Shown: positions 8,010 to 16,308 of the stretch, in pieces
Layout of the letters: each line of letters starts with the position of its first letter
Numbering within the stretch: position 1 is the first letter of the stretch
Assembly (NCBI RefSeq): GCF_904846615.1
Contig: NZ_CAJHBK010000001.1
Location: 620,001-684,000 of the forward strand
Direction of reading: 5' to 3'
Origin: Psychrobacter sp. JCM 18902
GTDB lineage: Bacteria > Pseudomonadota > Gammaproteobacteria > Pseudomonadales > Moraxellaceae
DNA: 64,000 nt
Position numbers and translations under genes: made by a program
Notes under the pieces: generated by a model
Databases searched by the model: none
Seen by the model: the letters and a program-made list of their open reading frames with translations, nothing else
Told to the model about the DNA's origin: nothing

Positions 8010-10313
8010 TCAGCCCTGACGATGACGAATCTCAAAGCTTTGATGAATAGGCTTTTTAATATCAAAATCAAAACCAATGGTTTTTTGGGTGATATCAATA
8101 ATTTCATAACGCTCGGTTAACTGCTCATCGAGCTCAAAGCGGGTAAAGTTATTTGAAAAATATAAAATCCCGTCAGAGGTCAAGCGGTTCATCGCACGAT
8201 TAATGAGGGCAGAGTGGTCGCGCTGCACATCAAAGGTACCTTGGAACTTTTTCGAATTTGAAAAAGTCGGTGGATCGATAAAGATGATATCAAATTGTTC
8301 AGTATTGTCTTTAATCCATTCAAAGATATCAGCTGCGACGAATTGATATTTATTGCGGCTAACGTCCAGACCATTTAATACAAAGTTTTGCTTGCCCCAG
8401 TCTAGATAGTTCTGTGACAAGTCAACGCTGGTGACTTTTTTCGCGCCAGCCAATGCTGCATGGACACTTGCCGTACAGGTATAAGCAAATAAGTTCAGTA
8501 CGGATTTATTACGACTGTTGTCTTTGATACGGGCACGCATATTACGGTGATCAATGAACAAACCCGTATCCAAATAGTCCGTAAAGTTGACGTAAAAATA
8601 AGCACCATCTTCACGTGCAACATGAAATTTACCACGCTTTTCTGTGGTGTTCTGTTTGCTATATTGGTCATTACCAGACTGGCGTGCACGAGTCTTAATA
8701 AATATTTGTTCACGGTTAATACCAAAAACTTCACGAATACCCATTAATGCCAAGTTGAAGCGTTTTTTAGCCGTCTCAGGTGGAATGGTTTTTGGTGGTG
8801 CATATTCTTGCACGTGTACATAGTCGCCATATAAGTCGACGGCGACTTTGAAGTCGGGCAAGTCAGCATTGTAAACGCGCAAATTACTAACCTTATCTTT
8901 TTTAGCCAACTTCTTCAGCTTGGACAGGTTTTTTTGCAAGCGGTTGATAAAGTCTTGTCCCTCTTCCACTTCAATCTCACGTTTTTCGAAGCGGCTAACG
9001 AGATTGCCCGTTTGTCCCGCAATCAACGTGCCATAGCGGAAATAAACGGTGATAGCACCATTATGACAGCGTAAGGTTTTTGGTTCTTTGATAGGTAAGA
9101 TATCAACTTGCTCAACATTAGATGCCAATATGCCAAGCATTGGATCGATGCCGCTACCAGCAAAGCTGTCTTGCAAAATAAGTCCAATCGCTTGGTACAA
9201 TGGCTTAATCATCTCTTCGTCACCCAAACGCTCACCATAAGGTGGGTTGGTGATGATTAGAGGATTGCTTAAGCGACCGTCATCGACTAGTGGCTTCAAA
9301 ATAGTGCTCAGCTGGTCAAGCGCCCGCGTCTCAAGATCGAGTAGTGGTAGTAAATCTTGCAAACCTGCGGCAATCAGGTTTTTCTCTGTTGCTAAAATCG
9401 CGCCGCTATCGGCATCAAAGCCCAAAATCAGCGGTAATGTATCTGGTTGCTCATTGGCAATTGCTAAGGCTTCGCGGAAACGTGTCTGGGCATCATCGAT
9501 CATCTGTTGCCATAAGGCATCGTCATGATGCTGCCATTGGTAAAAACCAAATTGATTGGCGGCTTTATCGATACCCACAGCATAATCGCAATGCATGAGT
9601 AGTGCTTCAATAATAAAGGTGCCAGACCCACACATTGGATCAATTAGCGCATTATAAAAAGGTGCATTGCCAGCGTCATTTTTCTTGTGCCAGCCTGCAC
9701 TATATAGTAGAGCCGCTGCCAAGTTCTCTTTGAGTGGTGCTTCAGTCATTGCCACACGATAACCACGGCGATGCAAACTGGTACCTGATAAATCTAAATA
9801 CAGCTCAGCTTGCTTATCATTCACGGTTGCAAATATAGAAAAGTCTGGATTTTTACTATCGACGTTAGGACGGCTGTCATAAACTTCATTGAACGTATCT
9901 GCAATCGCATCTTTGATACGTAGCATCGCAAACTGTTGACTGACGGCCACACGCTTATCGACCGACAGACGAATGGCAAAGGTTTGCTCTAAACTAAACT
10001 GCTCAATCCAATTGACCGATTTTGCCAAGCCATAAAGTTGCTCAGCCACATCGTATTCGGCATTGATGTTTTTGCGTTTAATGAGCATTAATACCCGCGA
10101 GGCGACACGTGACCACAAACAAATGCTATATAAGTCACGCAAAGTACCAGTAACTGCCAGACGGCCTGTACTTTTGATTTCACTTGCAATACCAAAACTT
10201 GTCAGCTCAGTTTGTAGTGGTGCCTCAAGCCCATCGGCACAGGTGATAATAAGGTCAAGCGACAATTCTGGTGAAGCTGCTGTTAGAGGTGCGGGCGCGG
10301 TTGTTTCGGTCAT
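8010..10313 (-). CDS. rlmKL: Bifunctional 23S rRNA methyltransferase RlmKL
   Basis: 767 residues, somewhat longer than the about 700 of E. coli RlmL (YcbY). It methylates 23S rRNA at G2445 (N2, RlmL part) and G2069 (N7, RlmK part), using S-adenosylmethionine. Visible features are an N-terminal THUMP region (about 20-170), an SAM-binding DPMCGSGTF (about 225-233) and the catalytic NPPYGERLG (about 356-364) of the RlmL half. The C-terminal RlmK half has VLNLFAYTCTASVHAALAGA and IDPPTFSNSKKF. An AGG lies about 8 bases before the ATG. It is a single gene with its own terminator. Confidence 0.95.
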   Translation of the reverse strand: MTETTAPAPLTAASPELSLDLIITCADGLEAPLQTELTSFGIASEIKSTGRLAVTGTLRDLYSICLWSRVASRVLMLIKRKNINAEYDVAEQLYGLAKSVNWIEQFSLEQTFAIRLSVDKRVAVSQQFAMLRIKDAIADTFNEVYDSRPNVDSKNPDFSIFATVNDKQAELYLDLSGTSLHRRGYRVAMTEAPLKENLAAALLYSAGWHKKNDAGNAPFYNALIDPMCGSGTFIIEALLMHCDYAVGIDKAANQFGFYQWQHHDDALWQQMIDDAQTRFREALAIANEQPDTLPLILGFDADSGAILATEKNLIAAGLQDLLPLLDLETRALDQLSTILKPLVDDGRLSNPLIITNPPYGERLGDEEMIKPLYQAIGLILQDSFAGSGIDPMLGILASNVEQVDILPIKEPKTLRCHNGAITVYFRYGTLIAGQTGNLVSRFEKREIEVEEGQDFINRLQKNLSKLKKLAKKDKVSNLRVYNADLPDFKVAVDLYGDYVHVQEYAPPKTIPPETAKKRFNLALMGIREVFGINREQIFIKTRARQSGNDQYSKQNTTEKRGKFHVAREDGAYFYVNFTDYLDTGLFIDHRNMRARIKDNSRNKSVLNLFAYTCTASVHAALAGAKKVTSVDLSQNYLDWGKQNFVLNGLDVSRNKYQFVAADIFEWIKDNTEQFDIIFIDPPTFSNSKKFQGTFDVQRDHSALINRAMNRLTSDGILYFSNNFTRFELDEQLTERYEIIDITQKTIGFDFDIKKPIHQSFEIRHRQG

Positions 10314-10541
10314 ACGGATACCTGTGGGCTAAATTGATAAGTAATGCACATCATAAAATAAGATGTTTAACCGCCAATTTTACCATAATTCAGGGCAGGA
10401 TGGTTTAAAGTGGTGGTGTTTATCAAAGAGAGATTCAGCAACGCTACCTTTTACAAAATCATGCTTATCATACTGAGGATGAAAACCTTAAGCCTAAAAT
10501 TTTTGGGATAAATTGCTCAAGGGATAAATAATATAATGAGC

Positions 10542-11741
10542 TTATTTATCCGCTTTGCTCAGTGGTGGTGTTTCTGACACGACCTGCGTTGTAGTCGCAA
10601 AGGGTTTAGTGGCAATAGGATAATCCACGTCCTTTGGCATAAGCAAACGCATATGAGGATAAGGAGTAGAAATATTAGCGGCATCAAAGGCACGCTTGAT
10701 ATCTTCTTTTAGACCTTCTTTAATTTTGGGCATGCGCGCGACAGCAGCAGGCTTGACCCAAAAACGCACGATAAAGAACACTCCGTATTCACCAATTTCA
10801 TCCACGGTGGCCGAGGTTTCAGGACGGCTGAGTACCACATCGGTGTCAGTAAGCACCTGCAAAATTTCCTTGCGAGCAGTATCGACATCATCTTCAAAGG
10901 CGATACGCACACGAATATCGAAACGTATGAAGTTCTTGGAGGTTAAATTGGTCACCTCAGAGGAGGCAACGTTAGAGTTGGGAATAATGACGGTGATGTT
11001 GTCTCGCGTCAAAATATGGGTGGTGCGTAACGCAATGAGTACGACGCGACCCTCATTGTCATTGATATGAATCCAGTCGCCAACCTGAAAAGATTGTTCG
11101 AGTAAAATGGTAATACCTGCAATGAAATTAGCAAGCGTTGATTGGGCAGCAAAACCGACTGCCAAACCCACAATCCCTAAACCTGCGACCAATGAGACGA
11201 TATCGAAACCAAATTGCGCCATGACGCTGGCAAGTCCGAGTACCAATAGCAGCACTGACAAGATGTTTTGAAGCAGCTGCTCTATAGAAGCATTGAGACC
11301 ATAATGCTGTAACACCTTATGGATAATCTGTCCAGATGACGCCCAAAGTACATAATAAATCCCCGCCCATGTACTGGCTTTTGCAGTGGCTTTGATAGTC
11401 TCTGGCTCAAAGTAAATCTGACTCATAATGGCAATCAGGCTGGCAACTATCCAGATATAACGCAAGACTGAACGGACAATCTTAGTACGGCGCTCATTCA
11501 GGCGGATTTTTGTCCTACTTTGCTTAAGGATGTAAATGGCAAGCCAATAAAAAAATCCCAACACTGCCAGCAGTATTAGGATTTTGATGGCAGTACTAGC
11601 GAGCTCTACCGCTTGAGACGACCAATCAAGTGACTCTTCATCGACAGAGCCGCCAAGCGCAAGGTAGAGGCTAGTATGCAGGTCACGAACAATCTCTTTA
11701 AAAAAATCAGTAATACTAGCGATTGCCATTTTTTGGTCCAT
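10542..11741 (-). CDS. MscS-family mechanosensitive ion channel
   Basis: About 400 residues; E. coli MscS has 286. Three N-terminal hydrophobic stretches are followed by the pore-lining and beta-domain signature of MscS: VSLVAGLGIVGLAVGFAAQST, then NFIAGITILLEQSFQVGDWI and IIPNSNVASSEVTNLTS. It should open under membrane tension and release solutes in hypo-osmotic shock from the inner membrane. The start is uncertain: a GTG at 11786, ATG at 11741 and ATG at 11729 are all in frame, and none has a strong ribosome-binding site. It lies 60 bases downstream of the flavoenzyme gene on the same strand. Confidence 0.88.
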   Translation of the reverse strand: MDQKMAIASITDFFKEIVRDLHTSLYLALGGSVDEESLDWSSQAVELASTAIKILILLAVLGFFYWLAIYILKQSRTKIRLNERRTKIVRSVLRYIWIVASLIAIMSQIYFEPETIKATAKASTWAGIYYVLWASSGQIIHKVLQHYGLNASIEQLLQNILSVLLLVLGLASVMAQFGFDIVSLVAGLGIVGLAVGFAAQSTLANFIAGITILLEQSFQVGDWIHINDNEGRVVLIALRTTHILTRDNITVIIPNSNVASSEVTNLTSKNFIRFDIRVRIAFEDDVDTARKEILQVLTDTDVVLSRPETSATVDEIGEYGVFFIVRFWVKPAAVARMPKIKEGLKEDIKRAFDAANISTPYPHMRLLMPKDVDYPIATKPFATTTQVVSETPPLSKADK

Positions 11742-11845
11742 GCAGAGTTTTTTAAAGTACCTCAAGTCGTTAGTGCTACCAAACACAACATGAGTGATGA
11801 TTAATACGGTACATCCTTGTTTTGAAAGTGTAGCTGAGCTGATGC

Positions 11846-13342
11846 TTAAAAGCTATCTTCCTGTGTGTCTTGGTACTGATAAGGTATTGCCATTTTGTGT
11901 TGAACATCGCGTAACGCGGTACGTAAGCCCTCTAATATCGTAGGATGATAAAAAGGCGTATCGAGCATGGCCTTAACACTCAAATCATTGGTAATCGCTG
12001 CCGCTAAAATATGTCCAATATACTCGGCATCAGGACCCACCATACTAGCGCCTAAGATTCTATCAGTTTTTTTACAGCCATAGATATGTAGCAGACCACA
12101 GTTGACGCCCATCACGCGACTACGTCCTTGATTATCGAAGCTGACGCTACCGATGACATATTCTAAGCTTGTATCCTGCTGAATGTCTGGTAGAGACATG
12201 CCGACGTTAACGATTTGCGGTGAGCAAAACACAATCGAGAAGGGCGTGGCGGGCGGGCGAATATGAGCGGCGTCTTCATTCTCGCAGACCATACTTCCAG
12301 CGCTATAGCCTTCATCGCTGGCCACATGCAATAGTGGAAGGTTGGCGTTGGCATCACCAACGATATAGACATCTAAATCACCAATCTGACCTGTTTTTTT
12401 ATTCAGGTGCTTTGGACGGTCTTTGTCGTCAAGCTCAACGCCTAAATGTTCAACTCCCAGCGGTTTGATATTATTGCGGCGACCAGTGGCAACCAGTACA
12501 TACTCACCTTGCCATTGTTGCGACTCTCCAGCACTGTCTTCATAATCAATGAACGCGGCTGAATGGTCATTATCCGTGGCTGTTTGCACGCCGACATCGC
12601 TGATTTTGCTACCCAAATGCATGGTCAATTCGCGGCTTAAGCAATCGATAGCTTTGTTATTGATATCATCGTCTTTGAGACCTGCAACACGTTTGACACG
12701 ATTAAACAAAGTTACTTCTACGCCTAAGCGTTTAAAGGCTTGCGCAAGCTCTAATCCGATAGCACCTGTACCGACAACAGCCATTGTTTTTGGTAAATTT
12801 GTGAGCTCAAAGATCGTATCAGAGGTGAGCATGGCGTCACCAAGCTTATCTGCCCAGCCATCTGGAATAAATGGAGAGCTGCCTGTGGCGATAATGATTT
12901 TGTCAGCAGCAATCAGCGCATCATTGACTTCAATGAATCCTTGGTTATTGATATGAGCACGTCCTGAGATTTTTTTGTGATCAGGCCAGCTATCTACTTG
13001 AGCTTTGACGTAGCTAGCAAAATGAGCACGCTCGTCCCGAACGCGTTGCATGACTTGCTTGCCATCTATCTGGACAGTGGCATGGACGCCAAATTCAGCA
13101 GAGTGATTGGCTTCATACGCGCGATCAGCGGCGGCAATCAATAATTTACTTGGCATACAGCCGACCGCAATACAAGTGGTCGTCCAAAATCCGTCGTTAA
13201 TAATAACAACATCATCATGGGTTTTACTGGCTTGACGAAAAGCATTTTGCCCAGCAGTACCTGCACCGATAACGGCAACAGATACTTGGCGAGTAGCTTT
13301 GGATGCTGTGTTATCCGCTGCAGTATCGGATTGTTTATTCAT
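11846..13342 (-). CDS. Dihydrolipoyl dehydrogenase-like flavoprotein disulfide reductase
   Basis: 498 residues of the pyridine nucleotide-disulfide oxidoreductase family. FAD binding is shown by AVIGAGTAGQNA (about 24-34), and the redox disulfide is C57-IAVG-C62 in TTTCIAVGCMPSK. NAD binding is shown by AVVGTGAIGLELAQAF, and the C-terminal catalytic His-Glu pair is in FYHPTILEGL. It resembles the stand-alone Lpd-type enzymes with a GCMPSK motif rather than the E3 encoded in a dehydrogenase operon; no E1/E2 genes are nearby. The physiological disulfide substrate cannot be told. A GAG precedes the ATG by about 9 bases. Confidence 0.85.
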   Translation of the reverse strand: MNKQSDTAADNTASKATRQVSVAVIGAGTAGQNAFRQASKTHDDVVIINDGFWTTTCIAVGCMPSKLLIAAADRAYEANHSAEFGVHATVQIDGKQVMQRVRDERAHFASYVKAQVDSWPDHKKISGRAHINNQGFIEVNDALIAADKIIIATGSSPFIPDGWADKLGDAMLTSDTIFELTNLPKTMAVVGTGAIGLELAQAFKRLGVEVTLFNRVKRVAGLKDDDINNKAIDCLSRELTMHLGSKISDVGVQTATDNDHSAAFIDYEDSAGESQQWQGEYVLVATGRRNNIKPLGVEHLGVELDDKDRPKHLNKKTGQIGDLDVYIVGDANANLPLLHVASDEGYSAGSMVCENEDAAHIRPPATPFSIVFCSPQIVNVGMSLPDIQQDTSLEYVIGSVSFDNQGRSRVMGVNCGLLHIYGCKKTDRILGASMVGPDAEYIGHILAAAITNDLSVKAMLDTPFYHPTILEGLRTALRDVQHKMAIPYQYQDTQEDSF

Positions 13343-13535
13343 ATGATTCTCAAGTTATAAGATGTTTAATATTCAGGGCTGTTTTTTAGATGATTTTTTT
13401 AAGAGATTCCTCTGATAAGAGATTGCTCTAAAAAATTATTAAAAAACGACTTTCAGCCTCTGATATCCAGCGTTTATCGTAATGATTATTAGCGTCTATT
13501 TTAAAATGCTTTTTTATGATTCTTGGCTTTATTGG

Positions 13536-14033
13536 TTAAGATGCTAAGGTTTCAAGCAAACGTTCAGTGTAGCCTTTGGCACGTAAATTTCGCTGAGCAT
13601 GAGTCAGCTCGCTATCTTTGTTAAAGACAAAGGCTGAACGTACAAGACCTAAGCTGATTTTTCCATACATATTTTTTTCTTTAATAACATCAAAGTATTG
13701 GCATAATTTTTCGTCAGTATCGCTGATAAGGGCAATGTTTAAATCATATTTGGTGATGAATTTCTCATGAGATTCAACACTATCACGTGAGACGCCGATA
13801 ATGTCATAGCCTAAATCATCAAACTCATGGAGGTGAGCAGTAAATTCGGTTGCTTGAGTGGTACAGCCTGGCGTACTGTCTTTTGGATAAAAGTACAAAA
13901 TAAGCCCTTTATTAGTATTGGCAATCATCTCTTGGAGATTGATTTCATCATGGATAAAGTTGCCGGCAAGCTTTCGTACTATCGTCACTGGAAAGTCAGG
14001 TAAGGTTAGGTTTTCTGTGGTTGGTTTTGCCAT
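13536..14033 (-). CDS. bcp: PrxQ/Bcp-type thiol peroxiredoxin
   Basis: 165 residues. It reduces hydroperoxides using the peroxidatic cysteine C57 in DSTPGCTTQA. The usual Bcp resolving cysteine five residues later is absent; the only other cysteine is C111 in DEKLCQYFDV. It may therefore be a 1-Cys form or use C111. The start at 14031-14033 is preferred over the ATG at 14051 because AAGGA lies 7 bases upstream. It is a single cytoplasmic gene; no regulator site was recognised. Confidence 0.9.
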   Translation of the reverse strand: MAKPTTENLTLPDFPVTIVRKLAGNFIHDEINLQEMIANTNKGLILYFYPKDSTPGCTTQATEFTAHLHEFDDLGYDIIGVSRDSVESHEKFITKYDLNIALISDTDEKLCQYFDVIKEKNMYGKISLGLVRSAFVFNKDSELTHAQRNLRAKGYTERLLETLAS

Positions 14034-14174
14034 TATAAAATCCTTATTCATTTTTGTTTATGTCAGTACTTATATTCGTGCTTATGTCGATTGGTAATCT
14101 ATACTGTGTGCTTATTATAAGCAGATTAGCAGCGATTCATAATCAGTTTTACACTTTGCGCCTGTATTGACAAC

Positions 14175-14200
14175 AAAAAAGACTGGCAATAGCCAGTATA
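14175..14200 (-). terminator. Terminator-like hairpin at the left edge of the accessory island
   Basis: ACTGGCTATTGCCAGT on the minus strand is followed by CTTTTTTG. The 21-bp AAAAGACTGGCAATAGCCAGT (14177-14197) occurs again at 15696-15716. Confidence 0.7.
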
Positions 14201-14283
14201 TTTCACTTCTATTTATTCTGAGCTATGCTGAAGAAACCGTACACCTAAACTTGGTAAACTAACGACTCGATGAGGAGTTTACC

Positions 14284-14559
14284 ATGACTAAGAAAATCAG
14301 AACTTACAGCACAGAATTCAAAGCTGAAGCCGTCAAGAAGATAGCGGACAACGATGGGGATATTTCAGCGACTGCAAAGCAGCTTGGTATCGCCATGCAG
14401 ACCTTATCTAACTGGCATAACAAAGCCACTCAAGGCAAGCTTGAAGGGACTGAGCAGTACGATACACAGCTTATGGCCGTGATGGAAGAGAACAAGCGCC
14501 TCAAACGACAGCTTAAAGTGGCTGAAGAGGAACGAGAGATACTAAATGAGGAAGGATAA
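14284..14559 (+). CDS. IS3-family transposase OrfA
   Basis: 91 residues beginning MTKKIRTYSTEFKAEAVKKI, the classical HTH_Tnp_1/IS3 OrfA pattern. A DGDISATAKQLGIAMQTLSNW helix-turn-helix follows, then a charged coiled-coil tail ending AEEEREILNEEG. A GAGGAG precedes the ATG. In intact IS3 elements OrfA joins OrfB by a -1 frameshift to give the transposase. Here OrfB is broken, so the gene is a remnant that can at most make a DNA-binding OrfA. Confidence 0.85.
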   Translation: MTKKIRTYSTEFKAEAVKKIADNDGDISATAKQLGIAMQTLSNWHNKATQGKLEGTEQYDTQLMAVMEENKRLKRQLKVAEEEREILNEEG

Positions 14560-14825
14560 AGCGAAGCACTGTTTCGCCCCGATGCAAGATGAGAGCTATG
14601 CTCGAATGAGGCGACGGCGTACTTCGCCAAGCACGGCTAGTAAGGTATGCCTTTATAAAAACTAATAGACAGGTTTTTAGTATCGTCTCTATGTGCCGTG
14701 TACTAAGTATTAAGCCGTCAAGCTACTAGGACTGGATCAATCGTGATATCAGCGACCAACAGATACATAATAACCATTGCGAGCTACTAGTTAGAGCCGC
14801 TCACAGTGAAAGTAAAGAACGTTAA
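14560..14825 (+). pseudogene. Decayed IS3-family OrfB fragment
   Basis: Two pieces of OrfB can be read. At 14605-14637 the frame gives NEATAYFAKHG, the usual OrfA/OrfB junction (ILKEATAYFAK), then stops. At 14682-14825 another frame gives MCRVLSIKPSSY, a stop, then DWINRDISDQQIHNNHCELL and VRAAHSESKER, which matches the OrfB N-terminus. About 46 bases separate the OrfA junction from its continuation, and the DDE catalytic part is missing. The element is therefore dead. Confidence 0.75.
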
Positions 14826-14969
14826 GGGGAGTTTATGTCTCGAATGAAAGATAGTTTTATCATAATAACGATGCAAGCAATGAGGAGGCAGGAAGAAGCA
14901 AACTTGCCTAATGATTTAGATATCGTGTATTGTAGATTTATTTGAATGAAGCTGAGAGTAAACAATACA

Positions 14970-15365
14970 ATGAAAGCATTAAACCACTTATTCACATTCA
15001 TATCAGGCATTGTAGTTTTAACAGTTTGTTCTTTGGGAATAGCAAGTGCCAATAATGAATATGCCATGGTTGCAGCCGAACCATCTAGTGCAGAAGCATA
15101 CGCAAAAGCACAAGCAGCAGGAAAAGTAGCTAGGGCAGAAGCATACGCGAAAGCAGACGCAGCCATTGCAAAAGCAAACGCAGCCATTGCAAAAGCAGAA
15201 ATAGCTAGGACAGAAGAAAAAGCAGCTAGGGTAAAAGTAGAAGCAGCTAGGGCAGAAGCGTACGCAAAAGCACACGCAGCTTGGGCACAGTCCAGTGCAG
15301 AAGCAAAAGCAGATAGGGCGGTATCATTCAAGAGGATTGAGCTGAAGGAATTAAGCACACATTGA
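14970..15365 (+). CDS. Secreted Ala/Lys-rich repeat protein, function unknown
   Basis: 131 residues from the ATG at 14970; an in-frame ATG at 14946 is the alternative, and neither has a good ribosome-binding site. The N-terminus is a textbook signal peptide (MKALNHLFTFISGIVVLTVC, then SLGIASA) with likely cleavage before NNEY. The mature part is almost entirely helical low-complexity sequence built of imperfect repeats of AEAYAKA and AAIAKA (about residues 45-120), giving an alternating Ala/Lys/Glu coiled-coil-like rod. No catalytic motif is visible. A 178-codon frame on the other strand over the same DNA is explained by the repeat bias and is not annotated. It lies in the accessory island downstream of the IS3 remnant. 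An alternative is a non-functional low-complexity ORF. Confidence 0.55.
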   Translation: MKALNHLFTFISGIVVLTVCSLGIASANNEYAMVAAEPSSAEAYAKAQAAGKVARAEAYAKADAAIAKANAAIAKAEIARTEEKAARVKVEAARAEAYAKAHAAWAQSSAEAKADRAVSFKRIELKELSTH

Positions 15366-15405
15366 GCGACAGCTTATGCAGCGGTGCTAGCGACCTGATG
15401 CAAGT

Positions 15406-15579
15406 ATGCAAGCAATAAGAAAGCGTTTGAAGTGGCATGAAAACCCTTATCGAAAACCTAAAGGCATGCACTATGAAACCTATAATCGGTTATTCACTGA
15501 ATATCACGATATAGAAGATTATTATATGAGCTGCTTAACGAAGTTTGATGGGGTTACTAGTGTTAAGAGAATGAAATAA
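15406..15579 (+). CDS. Small ORF of unknown function (57 residues), possibly a fragment
   Basis: Reads MQAIRKRLKWHENPYRKPKG, then MHYETYNRLFTEYHDIEDYY and a basic end. The frame is also open for five codons upstream with no good ribosome-binding site, so this may be the C-terminal end of a larger lost gene. The basic KPKGMHYETYNRL stretch looks like protein rather than chance, but I do not recognise the family. It lies at the right end of the accessory island. Confidence 0.4.
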   Translation: MQAIRKRLKWHENPYRKPKGMHYETYNRLFTEYHDIEDYYMSCLTKFDGVTSVKRMK

Positions 15580-15695
15580 GGGGAGTTTTTCGGAGTGCTA
15601 TAAAGGAGAGAAAGCTACAGGTAACTATAAAAATGGCTACCAATAGATATAGTGTTTAATATATATGTAATAAAAACAATGGTTTAGGTATATAC

Positions 15696-15722
15696 AAAAG
15701 ACTGGCAATAGCCAGTCTTTTG
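15696..15722 (-). terminator. Terminator of the small periplasmic protein gene
   Basis: A perfect inverted repeat AAAAGACTGGC/GCCAGTCTTTT with a short loop, 20 bases after the gene's stop. It carries the second copy of the 21-bp sequence found at 14177. Confidence 0.85.
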
Positions 15723-15742
15723 TATATCAAACGAGATGTGTA

Positions 15743-16072
15743 TTACGCTGGTTTTTGTGGCTGTTTTAAATCTAAGCCAACAGTGCATTGCTGCAAATCT
15801 TTTTGCATTTTTTTGACGTAAGGCAGTCCAGAAGGATCTTTTTTGTCTTGAGCATAGCTCTCAATTTCCCACATTTGACCGATGGTCATGTTGCTACGTA
15901 CACCAATAGTGCAATTGCATAGTTTGGTCGCATCGCCTTTGTCAGCGACTTTATATTTGACCGCACCATTAACGCAGGTATTGATGTTATTTTGCTTAAT
16001 ATCGGCAGCGTTTGCTTGTGGCATCACAAAAATGGCAGCTAAAGCTAGGGGTAATAATGGCAACAACTTCAT
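15743..16072 (-). CDS. Small exported cysteine-containing protein, function unknown
   Basis: 109 residues with a clear signal peptide (MKLLPLLPLALAAIFVMPQA, cleavage near ANA-AD). The mature part of about 87 residues has four cysteines (CVNGAV, LCNCTIG, QQCTVG), consistent with two periplasmic disulfides. AGAGGA precedes the ATG at good spacing. No known domain was recognised. It has its own terminator and lies next to the accessory island, but it looks like core sequence. Confidence 0.75.
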   Translation of the reverse strand: MKLLPLLPLALAAIFVMPQANAADIKQNNINTCVNGAVKYKVADKGDATKLCNCTIGVRSNMTIGQMWEIESYAQDKKDPSGLPYVKKMQKDLQQCTVGLDLKQPQKPA

Positions 16073-16308
16073 AAATATCCTCTTACGGGTAGCATCAATT
16101 TTCTAAATCTTGTACTCAAAGTAAAGCAAAAGTACTCATAGCTCGTTGACTAATGTGGTTACTTATATCTTGTGATAAATACAATCGCTCATACCATAAC
16201 AAGTATGTGAGTTAAAATACAACGGCGGCGTGCTGTGTTAATGCAAGCGAATGTTTCGCTAATGTTGATTGCTATCACGCTTTCATGCAAGTGCAATTCT
16301 ATCATTAA

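Larger units (their letters stand above)
14198..15695. mobile_element. Small accessory island between duplicated terminator sequences
   Basis: A 1.5-kb stretch bounded by two copies of the same 21-bp hairpin sequence. It contains an IS3-family orfA, a decayed orfB, an Ala-rich secreted protein and an unrecognised 57-codon ORF. Gene density and composition differ from the flanks. That the bounding repeats arose by insertion is inference; no matched IS ends were found. Confidence 0.5.

Noticed and set aside
15018..15275. Cysteine-rich minus-strand frame in the same region
   Set aside because: It is a third reading of the same repeats; Cys/Phe periodicity follows directly from the GCA repeats.
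14822..15358. 178-codon minus-strand frame over the Ala-rich gene
   Set aside because: It is the mirror of the plus-strand GCA/AAA repeats. The plus frame has a proper signal peptide, whereas this one is a low-complexity Ala/Phe/Ser string with no start signal.
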